Shown here: positions 14,437 through 23,514 of the stretch, in pieces
Numbering within the stretch: position 1 is the first letter of the stretch
Layout of the letters: every line of letters begins with the position of its first letter
DNA from: Acidimicrobiia bacterium
GTDB lineage: Bacteria; Actinomycetota; Acidimicrobiia; IMCC26256; PALSA-610
Assembly: GCA_017882905.1 (NCBI GenBank)
Contig: JADGOO010000078.1
Coordinates: 1-39,810, forward strand
Direction of reading: 5' to 3'
Length of the DNA stretch: 39,810 nucleotides
Program-made: the position numbers and the translations under genes
The notes under the pieces: generated by a model
Databases searched by the model: none
What the model was told of the DNA's origin: nothing
What the model saw: only the letters and a program-made list of their open reading frames with translations

Positions 14437-15588
14437 ATGCCCCAGCCCGACGATGTCGTCATCGCCCTCGAGCGCGTTTCGAAGAACTACGGCGCCTTCA
14501 TGGCCGTCGACGAGGTCAACTTCACGATCACGCGCGGCGAGTTCTTCTCGATGCTCGGACCGTCGGGATGTGGCAAGACGACCACCCTGCGGATGATCGC
14601 CGGCTTCGAGACGCCGAGCGCGGGTGTCATCGGCCTCGAAGGCGTCGACGTGTCGCGCGTGCCCCCGTACAAGCGCAACGTCAACACGGTCTTCCAGCAG
14701 TACGCGCTGTTCCCCCACATGACCGTCTGGGACAACATCGCCTTCGGCCCTCGCAGCAAGAAGGTCGCGGCCGCCGACGTGCGCCGCCAGGTCGACGAGA
14801 TCATCGAGGTCGTGCGCCTCGGCGACTTCGCGAAGCGCAAGCCGACGCAGCTCTCCGGAGGACAGCAGCAACGCGTCGCGCTCGCCCGCGCGCTCGTGAA
14901 CTACCCGAGCGCGCTGTTGCTCGATGAGCCGCTCGGCGCGCTCGACCTCAAGCTGCGCCAGGCCATGCAGATCGAGCTGAAGCGGATCCAGCGCGAGGTC
15001 GGGATCACCTTCATCTTCGTCACCCACGACCAGGAGGAGGCGCTGACGCTCTCCGATCGGATCGCGGTGATGAACGAGGGCCGGGTGGAGCAGATCGGCA
15101 CGCCTGAGGAGATCTACCACCATCCACAGTCGGTGTTCGTCGCCGGCTTCATCGGTCAGGCGAACTTGTGGCCGACTCGCGTCGACGCCGTCGCCGACGG
15201 TCGTGCCGAGGTGCGCATCGGCGACACGCCGGTCGCCGGCTCGCTCGACGGTCTGTCTTTGCAACCCGGTGACCTGGCGACGTTCATGGTGCGACCTGAG
15301 CGAGTGCGAGTGACCGTCGCGGCGCCCGACGCGACCGGGGCGAGCATGCCCTGCAAGGTGATCGACTACGTGTTCCAAGGACCAGTGGTGCGATTCGCAC
15401 TCCAATCGCCAGACGGGACCGAGGTCGCGGCGTTCGTCGGCGCCGACGAACAGCTGCCGCTGTTGCGGCCCGGTGACGACGTGTGGGCGAGCTGGGACCG
15501 CGACGCATCGCGCGTGCTCGCCGCCGCCAGTCCCATCCCGCGACCCAACGCGCACGATCCCCTTCCCGACTCCAGAGGAGTGCAATGA
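14437..15588 (+). CDS. potA: Polyamine ABC transporter ATP-binding protein
   Basis: A 383-residue PotA-like ATPase energising spermidine/putrescine import. Walker A is [10 protein letters not shown]-loop [15 protein letters not shown], signature [15 protein letters not shown], Walker [13 protein letters not shown], and the switch histidine [10 protein letters not shown]-terminal TOBE domain follows (about residues 285-370). ATG 14437 is chosen over TTG 14398, giving the usual N-terminus ([14 protein letters not shown]). Its stop overlaps the potD start (ATGA). First gene of a four-gene operon. Confidence 0.94.
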   Translation: MPQPDDVVIALERVSKNYGAFMAVDEVNFTITRGEFFSMLGPSGCGKTTTLRMIAGFETPSAGVIGLEGVDVSRVPPYKRNVNTVFQQYALFPHMTVWDNIAFGPRSKKVAAADVRRQVDEIIEVVRLGDFAKRKPTQLSGGQQQRVALARALVNYPSALLLDEPLGALDLKLRQAMQIELKRIQREVGITFIFVTHDQEEALTLSDRIAVMNEGRVEQIGTPEEIYHHPQSVFVAGFIGQANLWPTRVDAVADGRAEVRIGDTPVAGSLDGLSLQPGDLATFMVRPERVRVTVAAPDATGASMPCKVIDYVFQGPVVRFALQSPDGTEVAAFVGADEQLPLLRPGDDVWASWDRDASRVLAAASPIPRPNAHDPLPDSRGVQ

Positions 15589-16805
15589 CCGACCAACCCC
15601 GTCGCCGCTCGAACGCCGCGCCGCTCGACCGTCGCGACTTCCTGCGCCGAGCCGGCCTCCTCGGCGGCGCCGTGGTGGTGGGCGGACCCGCGTTCCTCGC
15701 GGCGTGCGGTGGGAGTGGCATCAAGGCGAAGTCGTCGCAGACGACCGGCGCGCACGCGCTCACTTCGGGTTGCCCGCTCCCGGCGCAGAAGGCCGACAAG
15801 ACGTTGGCCATCTCGAACTGGCCGCTGTACATCGACAAGAAGACCGTGGCCGACTTCCAGACGGCGAGCGGCATCGCGACCACCTACAAGGAAGACTTCA
15901 ACGACAACGAGGAGTACTACGCCAAGGTGCGGCCGATCCTGAGCACCTGCAAGGGAATCGGCAAGGACATCATCGTTCCCACCGACTGGATGGCCGCGCG
16001 CATGATCGGCCTCGGTTGGGCAGCCAAGATCGACCCCGCCAAGGTGCCGAACCGCAAGAACCTGCTCGCGAGCTTGCAACATCCCGGCTTCGACACCGAC
16101 CGCAGCTTCACGATGCCGTGGCAGTCGGGCATGACCGGTTTGGCGTACAACAAGAAGGCGTTCGCCGATCTGGGGATCCCCGCGCCGCGTTCGTTCAAGG
16201 ACCTGCTGAACCCGAAGCTCAAGGGCAAGATCACGTTCCTGACCGAGATGCGCGACTGCGTCGGATTGTGGATGCTCGCCATGGGCAAGGACCCGTCGAA
16301 GGCCACGTTCGCCGACGCGCAGCCGGCGTTCGATCAGATCAAGAGCGCGGCGAAGAGCGGTCAGGTCCGCCGCTTCACTGGCAACGACTACGCCGACGAC
16401 CTCTCGAACGGCAACGTGATCGCCGCGATGGCGTGGTCGGGCGACGTCGTGCAGCTCCACCAGAACAACCCGAACCTCGAGTTCGTCGTGCCCGACGAGG
16501 GAGGGATGCTCTTCTCCGACAACATGATGATCCTCGCCACGAGCGAGCACGTGGCCGACGCCGAAGCGTGGATCGACTACGTGTACGACCCGAAGAACGC
16601 CGCTCGGATCACGGCCGAGGTGCAGTACATCTCACCGGTGCAGGGTGTCGCCGAGGAGCTGGCGAAGATCGACGCCAAGCTCGCCGTGAACCCGCTGATC
16701 TTCCCGCCTGCCGAGGTGCAGAAGCGACTCCACATCTTCGTCGGGCTGTCGCCCACGGTCGAAAAGCAGTTCAACACGGCGTTCGAGCAGATCCTCAACG
16801 GCTGA
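15585..16805 (+). CDS. potD: Polyamine-binding lipoprotein, PotD-like
   Basis: A 406-residue extracellular solute-binding protein of the spermidine/putrescine family. The leader has a twin-arginine motif (DRRDFLRR, Arg16-Arg17) and a lipobox FLAAC with Cys41, so it is probably a Tat-exported lipoprotein. PotD hallmarks are [34 protein letters not shown] and [24 protein letters not shown] precedes ATG 15585, which overlaps the potA stop. Polyamine specificity is inferred from family resemblance and the catabolic genes alongside. Confidence 0.93.
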   Translation: MTDQPRRRSNAAPLDRRDFLRRAGLLGGAVVVGGPAFLAACGGSGIKAKSSQTTGAHALTSGCPLPAQKADKTLAISNWPLYIDKKTVADFQTASGIATTYKEDFNDNEEYYAKVRPILSTCKGIGKDIIVPTDWMAARMIGLGWAAKIDPAKVPNRKNLLASLQHPGFDTDRSFTMPWQSGMTGLAYNKKAFADLGIPAPRSFKDLLNPKLKGKITFLTEMRDCVGLWMLAMGKDPSKATFADAQPAFDQIKSAAKSGQVRRFTGNDYADDLSNGNVIAAMAWSGDVVQLHQNNPNLEFVVPDEGGMLFSDNMMILATSEHVADAEAWIDYVYDPKNAARITAEVQYISPVQGVAEELAKIDAKLAVNPLIFPPAEVQKRLHIFVGLSPTVEKQFNTAFEQILNG

Positions 16806-16808
16806 CCG

Positions 16809-17684
16809 ATGGCGCGCCGAGCACGAGGCGGCGGGAGCGGGCACCGCTCGGCGTGGGCGCCGTACGCGCTCCTTGCGCCCGGCATGGCGTGGCTCGTGCT
16901 GTTCTTCATGGTGCCGATCTGGTACCTGCTGCGAACCGCGCTCTCGACGTCCGACCCGTCGGGCAACACGAGCCTCGTGTGGCGATGGGCGAACTTCAGC
17001 GACTCGTGGAGCGCGTATCACTCGCAGTACTTGCGCTCGTTTTGGTACGCGTTGCTCTGCACGATCTTCTGCATCGCCATCGGCTATCCGCTCGCCTATG
17101 CGATCGCGTTCCGGGGCGGCCGGTTCAAGACGTTGCTGCTCGGTCTTGTCGTCGTGCCGTTCTTCACGAGCTACCTCGTGCGTACGCTTGCGTGGAAGAC
17201 GATCCTGCAAGACGACGGGCCGCTCGTGCGCGTCATGCGCGATCTGCATCTGCTCGGTGGCCAAGGCCGGTTGCTCTCCACCTCGTGGGCGGTGATCGGC
17301 GGGCTCACGTACAACTTCCTGCCGTTCATGATCTTGCCGATCTACGTGAGCCTCGAGAAGATCGACCCGAAGCTCATCGAGGCCGGCAAGGACCTGTATT
17401 CGAACAGCTTCCAATCGTTCCGCAAGATCGTGCTGCCACTCTCGCTGCCGGGAATCTTCGCGGGGAGTCTGCTCACGTTCATCCCGGCTGCGGGCGACTT
17501 CGTCAACTCGGCACTGCTCGGCAGCACGAACACGCGGATGATCGGCAACGTCGTGGAAGGCAACTTCCTCGAGACGCTCGACTACCCGTCGGCTGCGGCG
17601 ATCTCGTTCGTGTTGATGGCCATCATCCTCGTGCTCGTCACGATCTACACGCGCGCGCTCGGTACCGAGGAGCTCACCGTATGA
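16809..17684 (+). CDS. potB: Polyamine ABC transporter permease 1
   Basis: A 291-residue inner-membrane permease of the PotB type with six predicted helices (first APYALLAPGMAWLVLFFMVP). The EAA loop that docks the ATPase is EAGKDLYSNSFQSFRKIVLP. Starts 3 bp after potD; ATG 16809. The stop overlaps the potC start (ATGA), so subunits are made in step. Confidence 0.94.
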   Translation: MARRARGGGSGHRSAWAPYALLAPGMAWLVLFFMVPIWYLLRTALSTSDPSGNTSLVWRWANFSDSWSAYHSQYLRSFWYALLCTIFCIAIGYPLAYAIAFRGGRFKTLLLGLVVVPFFTSYLVRTLAWKTILQDDGPLVRVMRDLHLLGGQGRLLSTSWAVIGGLTYNFLPFMILPIYVSLEKIDPKLIEAGKDLYSNSFQSFRKIVLPLSLPGIFAGSLLTFIPAAGDFVNSALLGSTNTRMIGNVVEGNFLETLDYPSAAAISFVLMAIILVLVTIYTRALGTEELTV

Positions 17685-18535
17685 GCGTGGCTGACGCTCC
17701 GGCTCGTTCGGGCGCCGCACGGTGGTTGCGGTGGGTCGGCAAGCATGCGCTCACGGGTTGGGCGATCCTCGGATACGTGTACCTGTTCGCGCCGATCATC
17801 GTGATCCTCGTGTTCAGCTTCAACGATCTGCGCGGCGTGACGCACCCGTTCAACTACACGTGGAAGGGCTTCACGCTCGACAACTGGGCGCATCCGTTCA
17901 AGTACTCCGACCTCGCGCACGCGATGGTCAAGAGCCTGCAGATCGCGCTGATCGCGTCGCTGATCGCAACGGTGATGGGCACGATGATCGCCCTGGCGCA
18001 GTCGCGCTACAAGCTCCGTGCCACCAGCTTGGTCGACCTGATCCTCGTGCTGCCGCTGACGACGCCCGAGATCTGCCTCGGGTCGTCCCTGCTCACGCTC
18101 TTCCTCACGCTCGGGCGGCCGGGGCTCGGTTTCACGACCATCCTCATCGCGCACGTGATGTTCTGTGTGAGCTTCGTCGCGCTCACGGTCAAGGCCCGCG
18201 TGCGCGGGTTCGACTGGACGCTCGAGGACGCCGCCATGGATCTCGGCGCGCCGCCCTTCCGCACGTTCACGCGAGTCACCCTGCCACTGATCATGCCGGG
18301 CATCCTCGCCGCGTTCTTGTTGTCGTTCTCGTTGTCGATCGACGACTACATCATCACGGTGTTCAATGCGGGCAACACGATCACGTTCCCGATCGCCGTC
18401 TTCAACGAGCAGAAGATCGCGGTGCCACCGCAGATCGACGTGCTCGCGTCGATGATCCTGCTCGTCTCGGTCGGCTTGATCGCCGTGGGCACCGTCTCGC
18501 GTCTCGTCCGCGACAGCCGCCTCGCCTCCAGCTGA
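17681..18535 (+). CDS. potC: Polyamine ABC transporter permease 2
   Basis: A 284-residue PotC-type permease pairing with PotB. Segments are YVYLFAPIIVILVFSFNDLR, the EAA loop DAAMDLGAPPFRTFTRVTLP and the conserved LSLSIDDYIITVFNAG. The same reading frame stays open far upstream through potD and potB, but that part is antisense-quality shadow sequence; the real gene begins at ATG 17681. It ends the operon and is convergent with the Rpf-like gene 49 bp away. Confidence 0.94.
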   Translation: MSVADAPARSGAARWLRWVGKHALTGWAILGYVYLFAPIIVILVFSFNDLRGVTHPFNYTWKGFTLDNWAHPFKYSDLAHAMVKSLQIALIASLIATVMGTMIALAQSRYKLRATSLVDLILVLPLTTPEICLGSSLLTLFLTLGRPGLGFTTILIAHVMFCVSFVALTVKARVRGFDWTLEDAAMDLGAPPFRTFTRVTLPLIMPGILAAFLLSFSLSIDDYIITVFNAGNTITFPIAVFNEQKIAVPPQIDVLASMILLVSVGLIAVGTVSRLVRDSRLASS

Positions 18536-18584
18536 ACCCCGGCGGCGACCGACCCGCGCGGTCCACCTGCCCGTTGCGGGGGGC

Positions 18585-19601
18585 TCAGGGGCAGTGCCCA
18601 CCCCACGGTGCGGCGCCCTGCCACTGGTAGAGCGTCCACGCCATGTCGTCCTGATCCCAGGCCGATGCCTGATCGGGGCGCACGCCCACGAGCGCGACGC
18701 GCCCGGCGTGCGAGGCGGTCACGTCCCAGGTCGACGGCGAGAACTGGTACGCGCCGTAGTAGCCGTTGGGGCTCACGGCGCCGTAGTACCCGTTGCTCTC
18801 GCGCTGGCGCACGCACGCCAGGAACGGGTCGTTGTGGTGCGGGAACGTGCCGGATTGCGGCGGCGGTGGCGCCGGCGTCGGTGCGGGGGCAGGGGTGCCG
18901 CCGGTGGTCGTGGTCGCCGGGGCCGTCGTCGCCGTGTTCGGCGCGGCGCTCGTGGGGCGGCGGGCCGCGAGGCTGCGGGCCGCGATCACCTCGGCTTGAT
19001 GGCGGGCGGCGAGCTCGGCGCGGTACGCCTGCTGCACGGTGGCGAGACGGGCGTCGAGCGTCGCGCGCTCGGCGTCGAGCTGCTTGATCTGATCGCGCTG
19101 GGCCGCTCGGGCTCGCTCGAGATCGGCCCGGGCCCGCTGCAGGTCGGCGCTGGCCGCCGTGTAGCGATCGATGTCCTGTTGGGCCACCTCGTTGGCGGAG
19201 TCGAACAGCTGGAGGCGGCGGGCGGCGACGAGCGTGCTCCCACTCGGGTCGCCGGTGAGCGCGTCGAGGCCGGCGGAGCGATACAGGGTTGCGGCGCGTG
19301 CGGCGGCGACGGCGCGAGTCGCGTTCGCCGCTCGGCGCGCGCCGGCGAGATGGGCGTCGATCACCGCGAGCTCACTGTTGAGATCGTCGAGGTGGCGAAC
19401 GGCGGCGAAGTACTGGTTGGCGAGACGGTCGACGGCGCGCCGGGCATCAGCCACCGCGCGGGCCGGGTCGGTCGCGCTCGCCGAACCCACGGCGAACGGT
19501 GCGACCGCGACCAGCGCGAACGCGACGGCCAATGCGGCAGCGAGCGCAGCGCGCGCCGGTGCCGAGACACTCCGCCGCCGGGTCCAAACGGCCGGCTCCA
19601 T
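18585..19601 (-). CDS. Exported coiled-coil protein with C-terminal Rpf/transglycosylase domain
   Basis: A 338-residue predicted cell-wall enzyme. An N-terminal signal peptide (ALAAALAVAFALVAVAPFAV) precedes an Ala/Arg-rich coiled coil (about 45-205), then a Thr/Pro/Ala linker and a resuscitation-promoting-factor-like domain from about residue 255 (DPFLACVRQRESNGYYGAVS, GYYGAYQFSPSTWDV). The glutamate in RQRESNG matches the catalytic glutamate of Rpf and lytic transglycosylases, which cut peptidoglycan glycan strands. ATG 19601 is preferred; GTG 19604 is adjacent. The coiled coil recalls PcsB/RipC-type hydrolase regulators. Single gene, divergent from a DUF2079 gene. Confidence 0.85.
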   Translation of the reverse strand: MEPAVWTRRRSVSAPARAALAAALAVAFALVAVAPFAVGSASATDPARAVADARRAVDRLANQYFAAVRHLDDLNSELAVIDAHLAGARRAANATRAVAAARAATLYRSAGLDALTGDPSGSTLVAARRLQLFDSANEVAQQDIDRYTAASADLQRARADLERARAAQRDQIKQLDAERATLDARLATVQQAYRAELAARHQAEVIAARSLAARRPTSAAPNTATTAPATTTTGGTPAPAPTPAPPPPQSGTFPHHNDPFLACVRQRESNGYYGAVSPNGYYGAYQFSPSTWDVTASHAGRVALVGVRPDQASAWDQDDMAWTLYQWQGAAPWGGHCP

Positions 19602-19620
19602 CACGGATCACCCTAGTCAA

Positions 19621-19667
19621 GGGTGTGGTCGGGCCCACCAATCCGACCACTGTGAGTGGTCACACCC
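19621..19667. promoter_or_regulatory. Nested inverted repeats upstream of the Rpf-like gene
   Basis: GACCACT-GTG-AGTGGTC (19645-19661) is a 7-bp hairpin. It can alternate with pairing of GGTCGG (19627-19632) with CCGACC (19643-19648) and an outer GGGTGT/ACACCC arm (19621-19626, 19662-19667). The mutually exclusive foldings lie 20 bp before the Rpf-like start and may be an operator or leader switch. Confidence 0.4.
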
Positions 19668-19679
19668 CCGCGATCCGTC

Positions 19680-19722
19680 GATGCGTCGCTCACCCGCACG
19701 ACGTGCCGGTGAGCGACGCATC
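19680..19722. repeat. 43-nt near-perfect palindrome in a divergent promoter region
   Basis: Arms of 15 bp (GATGCGTCGCTCACC at 19680-19694 and its exact complement at 19708-19722), a C-C mismatch, then a further 4-bp GCAC/GTGC pairing around a 3-nt loop. It lies 28 bp upstream of the DUF2079 start and 78 bp upstream of the divergent Rpf-like start, so it terminates neither gene. Confidence 0.8.
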
Positions 19723-19750
19723 ACGCCCGCCGGCGGGCGATGATGGCAGA

Positions 19751-21424
19751 ATGCGCGCAGTGCTGCGGGGCCTGAGCGCACGGGCGATCCGCAGCGGGCC
19801 CCAGCTCGTCCTCGGCCTGTTCGTCGCCGCCTGGGCGCTCGTGTTCTTCCGGCTCGGCGCGCTGCGCCAGGACCGCTTCGCCACCTTCGGCTTCGACCTC
19901 GGCATCTACGACCAGGCCACCTGGCTGCTCGCCCACGGTCGGTCGTTCATGACGATGCGCGGCCTCGACGTCTTCGGCCACCACGGCACGTTCGTGCTCT
20001 ACGTCTTCGCGCCCTTCTACTGGCTCGGCGGCGGCACGCGCTCGCTGCTCGCCGCGCAGATCACGTCGCAGGTGTGCGGCGCGGTGGCGCTCTACCTCCT
20101 CGCCCGAGACATCATCCCGTCGCGCCTCGCCCGCTGGGCCGGGTCGGGCCTGGCGATCGTCTACCTGCTGCATCCCACATCGGGGTGGCTCGTCTGGGAG
20201 TACTTCCACCCCGACGCCTTCGCGATCGGCCCGATGCTCCTCGCCTACTGGGCTGCGCGCACGAAGCGCTGGCCGTTGTTCTGGGTGAACGCGGCCATCG
20301 CACTCGCGTGCAAGGAAGACGTCGCCCTCAGCCTGGCGCTGCTCGGCGTGGTGCTCGTGGTCCGGGGCGAGCGCCGGCGCGGCGCAGGCGTCGCCGTCGG
20401 CGCCACCGGCTGGTACCTCTTCGTGACCAAGCTGCTGTTGCCGTGGCGCAGTGCGTACGGCGCGTTCTACGAGCAGTCGTTCTTCCCGTCGGAGCTGGGC
20501 AGCTCCACGTTCGCGGTGGCCTTCCACCTCCTGCGCCATCCGGGCACGGCATGGAAGCTCATGAGCGATCGCGGTGACCGTTCGTACTACTGGAAGCTGA
20601 TCGCTCCGGTCGCCGTCGTGATCCCGTTCCTCGCGCCCGACGCGCTGCTGATCGGCGTGCCGATGGTGATCGTCAACGTCATCAGCGTGAACAGCTTCAC
20701 CGAGGACTACCGGTTCCACTACTCGAGCCTCCCGCTCGTGGCGGTGAGCCTCGCCACGGTGGAGGCAGTGGCGTTGGCGGCGCGCCACACCCGCCGCAAT
20801 CGCGAGGCAGTGACCGCCGGCCTTGTCGGCGCGCTGGTCGTCACGGCGCTCGTCACGTTCCATCTGTGGGGCATCGGACCCGGCGCACGCCAGTACGACG
20901 ACGGCTTCTGGCCGATCCATCACGGCGAGTCGATCGTCGACGTGCTCCGCGGCGTGAATGCGAACGCCGACGCCACCGACGCGGCGCGCCGTGCAGCACT
21001 GCGGAGCGTTCCGGGCGGCGCGTCGGTCACGGCCACGTACAACCTCGATGCGCACCTGTCGCACCGTCCCGACATCTACGAGTGGCCGAACCCGTGGATC
21101 CCCACGAACTGGGGCGACAAGAACGAGCACCAGCGCGATCCCGCCGGCGTCGAGTACCTCGCGGTCGACCGCGCCCTCCTCGGTTCCCCGGGCGCGCGCG
21201 ACACGAACCAGCAGAACCAGGCCGAGCTGCTCGCGCATCTCCTGAGCGGCGAGTTCCGCATCGTCTACGACCGTGAGGGTGTGCTCGTCGCCCGCCGCGT
21301 CGCTGCGCCCGCGTGCTTCCGAGCGAGCGCCGCGCTGGCCGGCAGCCTTGGCAGCCACTACCGCATCGGGCCTCAGGCGATCGTCGAACCGCCCTCGACC
21401 GCGAACGTCTGCCCCGTGAGGTAG
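19751..21424 (+). CDS. DUF2079 polytopic membrane protein
   Basis: A 557-residue protein with about 10 hydrophobic segments in the first two-thirds and a soluble tail. It matches DUF2079 (motifs FDLGIYDQATWLLAHG, FGHHGTFVLYVFAPFYWLGG, ACKEDVALSLALLGVVLV), a family resembling GT-C glycosyltransferases and mannosyltransferases of actinobacteria. Enzyme activity is not established for the family. ATG 19751 starts just before the first helix; no strong ribosome site is seen. Its last 52 bp overlap the 3' end of the convergent SDR gene. Confidence 0.85.
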   Translation: MRAVLRGLSARAIRSGPQLVLGLFVAAWALVFFRLGALRQDRFATFGFDLGIYDQATWLLAHGRSFMTMRGLDVFGHHGTFVLYVFAPFYWLGGGTRSLLAAQITSQVCGAVALYLLARDIIPSRLARWAGSGLAIVYLLHPTSGWLVWEYFHPDAFAIGPMLLAYWAARTKRWPLFWVNAAIALACKEDVALSLALLGVVLVVRGERRRGAGVAVGATGWYLFVTKLLLPWRSAYGAFYEQSFFPSELGSSTFAVAFHLLRHPGTAWKLMSDRGDRSYYWKLIAPVAVVIPFLAPDALLIGVPMVIVNVISVNSFTEDYRFHYSSLPLVAVSLATVEAVALAARHTRRNREAVTAGLVGALVVTALVTFHLWGIGPGARQYDDGFWPIHHGESIVDVLRGVNANADATDAARRAALRSVPGGASVTATYNLDAHLSHRPDIYEWPNPWIPTNWGDKNEHQRDPAGVEYLAVDRALLGSPGARDTNQQNQAELLAHLLSGEFRIVYDREGVLVARRVAAPACFRASAALAGSLGSHYRIGPQAIVEPPSTANVCPVR

Positions 21425-22131
21425 CGGGCGCCGTCGGAGAGCAGCCAGGCCGCGACCTGCGCGATGTCGTCGGGCTCGCCGTAGCGGCCGAGCGGGATGG
21501 TGCGCGCGGCGCGGGCCTTCGAGTCGTCCGACGCGAACACTCCGGCCGTCATCGGGGTGTCGACGCCACCCGGACACACGCAGTTCGCCCGCACACCCGC
21601 CGGCCCGCACTGCACTGCGATCAGCCGGGTGAACGCGTCGACGCCACCCTTGCTCGCCGTGTACCCGGCGCCGAAGCCGTGCCCTCGGATCGCGGCCGTC
21701 GACGCGATCGTCACAACGGCTCCGCCGCCGGCGCTGAGGTGCGGGAGCGCGTGGCGCACGGCGGAGAACGTTCCGCCCAGGTTGACCGCGATCACGCGCA
21801 TGAAGTCGTCGATCCCGATGCGCTCGACGGGCTGCATGTCGGGTCCGTGGAAGATCCCCGCCGACGTCACGAGACCGGTGATGCGACCGAGCTCGCCGGC
21901 CGCCCGATCGATCGCCGCGCCCACCGAAGCGTCGTCGGCCACGTCGCAACCGATCGCCAGCGCCCGCGAACCCTGCTCGGTGATCTCGCCGGCGACGCTC
22001 TCGGCATGCTCGGCGTGCAGGTCGAGCACGGCAACGGCGGCGCCGCGGCGCGCGCACAACAATGCGGTCGCACGACCGATCCCGCTCCCGCCGCCCGTCA
22101 CGACCACCACTGCATCGGTCAACTCGCTCAC
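21373..22131 (-). CDS. SDR-family oxidoreductase
   Basis: A 252-residue classical short-chain dehydrogenase/reductase. The cofactor motif VVVVTGGGSGIGRATALLCA is near the N-terminus. Next come the acidic CDVADD, the catalytic serine in VTIASTAAIRG and Tyr-Lys in GYTASKGGVDAF. The C-terminus is GQTFAVEGGSTIA. Aspartate in AVLDLHAEH after beta-2 suggests NAD(H). GTG 22131 is chosen because SDRs reach the Gly motif within about 12 residues. The longer reading from 22200 would overlap the divergent neighbour. Substrate unknown. Confidence 0.86.
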   Translation of the reverse strand: MSELTDAVVVVTGGGSGIGRATALLCARRGAAVAVLDLHAEHAESVAGEITEQGSRALAIGCDVADDASVGAAIDRAAGELGRITGLVTSAGIFHGPDMQPVERIGIDDFMRVIAVNLGGTFSAVRHALPHLSAGGGAVVTIASTAAIRGHGFGAGYTASKGGVDAFTRLIAVQCGPAGVRANCVCPGGVDTPMTAGVFASDDSKARAARTIPLGRYGEPDDIAQVAAWLLSDGARYLTGQTFAVEGGSTIA

Positions 22132-22146
22132 GAGGCGGGAGTCTCG

Positions 22147-22152
22147 TACGCT
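22147..22152 (+). promoter_or_regulatory. Candidate -10 box for the SDR-thioesterase pair
   Basis: TACGCT (TANNNT) lies in the 55-bp gap between divergent SDR genes and would give a leader of about 28 nt containing two AAGGCGG-type purine stretches before ATG 22187. The same hexamer precedes proC. Confidence 0.4.
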
Positions 22153-22186
22153 CGGCCGCCATCCGGCAAAGGCGGAAAAGGCGGAA

Positions 22187-23011
22187 ATGACTGCGACCAC
22201 CTGGACCTACACCGATGGCGAATACCCGCTGGCCACACCCACCGACGCGCGCTCGATGCACGCGGTCGAGGGCAAGGTGGTGATCGTCACCGGCTCCGGC
22301 CGGGGGATCGGCCGCGGCATGGCGTTGCACCTCGCCAAAGGTGGCGCGAAGGTCGTGGTCGCGGAGTGGAAGGACGAGCTCCTCGATTCCACGGTCGGTG
22401 AGATCGAGGCGCTCGGCGGCGAGTGCCTCGGCGTCGTCACGAACATCATGGAACGCGATCAGATCGACGCCATGGTCGCAGCCGCGGTGGCGCGCTTCGG
22501 GCGCGTCGACGCGCTGATCAACAACGCGCAGACCTTCCGCCCTCTGCACGACATCGCAACCGTCACCGAGCACGACGTCGACGTCTTCTACACGAGCGGC
22601 GTGAAGGGCTCGCTGTGGGCGATGCAAGCCGTGTACCCACACATGGCGGCAAAGAAGTGGGGTCGCATCGTCAACTTCGCGTCGTCGATGGGCATCACCG
22701 GTGGTACGGGCTTCGCGGCCTACAACGCGTCGAAGGAAGCGATCCGTGCCCTCACGCGCACCGCGGCGCGCGAATGGGCGATGGACGGCATCGTGGCGAA
22801 CTGCATCGCGCCCGCCGCGGCTACCCACAAGGGTGATTCGGCGAAGCAGAGCGAGGGTTACAAGCAGTTCATCGAGAGCTGTCCGATGCGCCGTCAAGGC
22901 GATCCGGAGTGGGACCTCGGGCCGCTGGCCTGGTTCCTGTGCTCCGACGCGTGCCGCTACGTCACCGGCCATACCTTCATGGCCGATGGTGGCGCGTTCA
23001 TGTTCGCCTGA
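22187..23011 (+). CDS. SDR-family oxidoreductase
   Basis: A 274-residue SDR with a 24-residue N-terminal extension before the cofactor motif VVIVTGSGRGIGRGMALHLA. The catalytic serine is in VNFASSMGITGG and Tyr-Lys in AAYNASKEAIRAL. The usual NNAG reads NNAQ. The C-terminal GHTFMADGGAFMFA is typical. ATG 22187 has purine-rich AAAGGCGG stretches upstream. A thioesterase starts 4 bp after its stop, so the pair is an operon, perhaps acting on CoA thioesters; this is inference. Confidence 0.87.
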   Translation: MTATTWTYTDGEYPLATPTDARSMHAVEGKVVIVTGSGRGIGRGMALHLAKGGAKVVVAEWKDELLDSTVGEIEALGGECLGVVTNIMERDQIDAMVAAAVARFGRVDALINNAQTFRPLHDIATVTEHDVDVFYTSGVKGSLWAMQAVYPHMAAKKWGRIVNFASSMGITGGTGFAAYNASKEAIRALTRTAAREWAMDGIVANCIAPAAATHKGDSAKQSEGYKQFIESCPMRRQGDPEWDLGPLAWFLCSDACRYVTGHTFMADGGAFMFA

Positions 23012-23015
23012 GGTC

Positions 23016-23492
23016 ATGAGCGAGCTCCACGGCTACCGCTTCGTGGCGCCGATCACCACGGTCGGCACCGACTTCGACGCGCAGGGCCATCTCAACAACG
23101 CGGCGATCGTGCGCATGTTCAACGACCTGCGCGTCGTGTACGTGCAGCAAGCGATCGGAATGGAGTGGGTCGAGACGCTCCGTCGCGACCGTCTCGTGGT
23201 CGCGGCGCGCGAGGTGCACGTCCTGTACGAATCGGAAGGCTTGCCCGGCGAGTCGTTCGTCGGCGCGATGCGATACCTGCGGCGCGAGGGCAAGTCGGCC
23301 TTGCTCGAAGAGCAGCTCGTCGAATCCGTGACGCATCGACTGGTGGCGCGGGCGTGGGTGGTGCAGCTGCTGCTCCACGACGGCGCGGTCGTCGACTGGC
23401 CCGACAGCTACTTCGATCGTGTCGCGGAGATCGAAGGCGTGCGGATCGAACGTCGCGACCGCCCGCACCGACCGTTCGGGCCGGGCGAATGA
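23016..23492 (+). CDS. Acyl-CoA thioesterase, 4HBT hotdog fold
   Basis: A 158-residue hotdog thioesterase. The 4-hydroxybenzoyl-CoA thioesterase motif appears as DFDAQGHLNNAAIVRMFNDL, with the active-site aspartate/glycine-histidine-asparagine pattern (D..GHLNN). Such enzymes hydrolyse acyl-CoA. Starts 4 bp after the SDR stop (ATG 23016, AGG just upstream). Length is usual for the family. Confidence 0.85.
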   Translation: MSELHGYRFVAPITTVGTDFDAQGHLNNAAIVRMFNDLRVVYVQQAIGMEWVETLRRDRLVVAAREVHVLYESEGLPGESFVGAMRYLRREGKSALLEEQLVESVTHRLVARAWVVQLLLHDGAVVDWPDSYFDRVAEIEGVRIERRDRPHRPFGPGE

Positions 23493-23514
23493 ACGTTCCC
23501 TCCGGGTGGCGCGC

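Noticed and set aside
15473-17680. Plus-strand open frame running through potD and potB into potC
   Set aside because: Only the last 284 codons (potC) are real. The upstream part is an out-of-frame reading of potD and potB, not a fusion protein.
19721-23017. Very long minus-strand open frame (about 1,098 codons)
   Set aside because: It is antisense to DUF2079 and the SDR at 22187, has an Arg/His-rich composition and no recognisable motif. It is a high-GC shadow frame. The minus-strand SDR (21373-22131) is in another frame.
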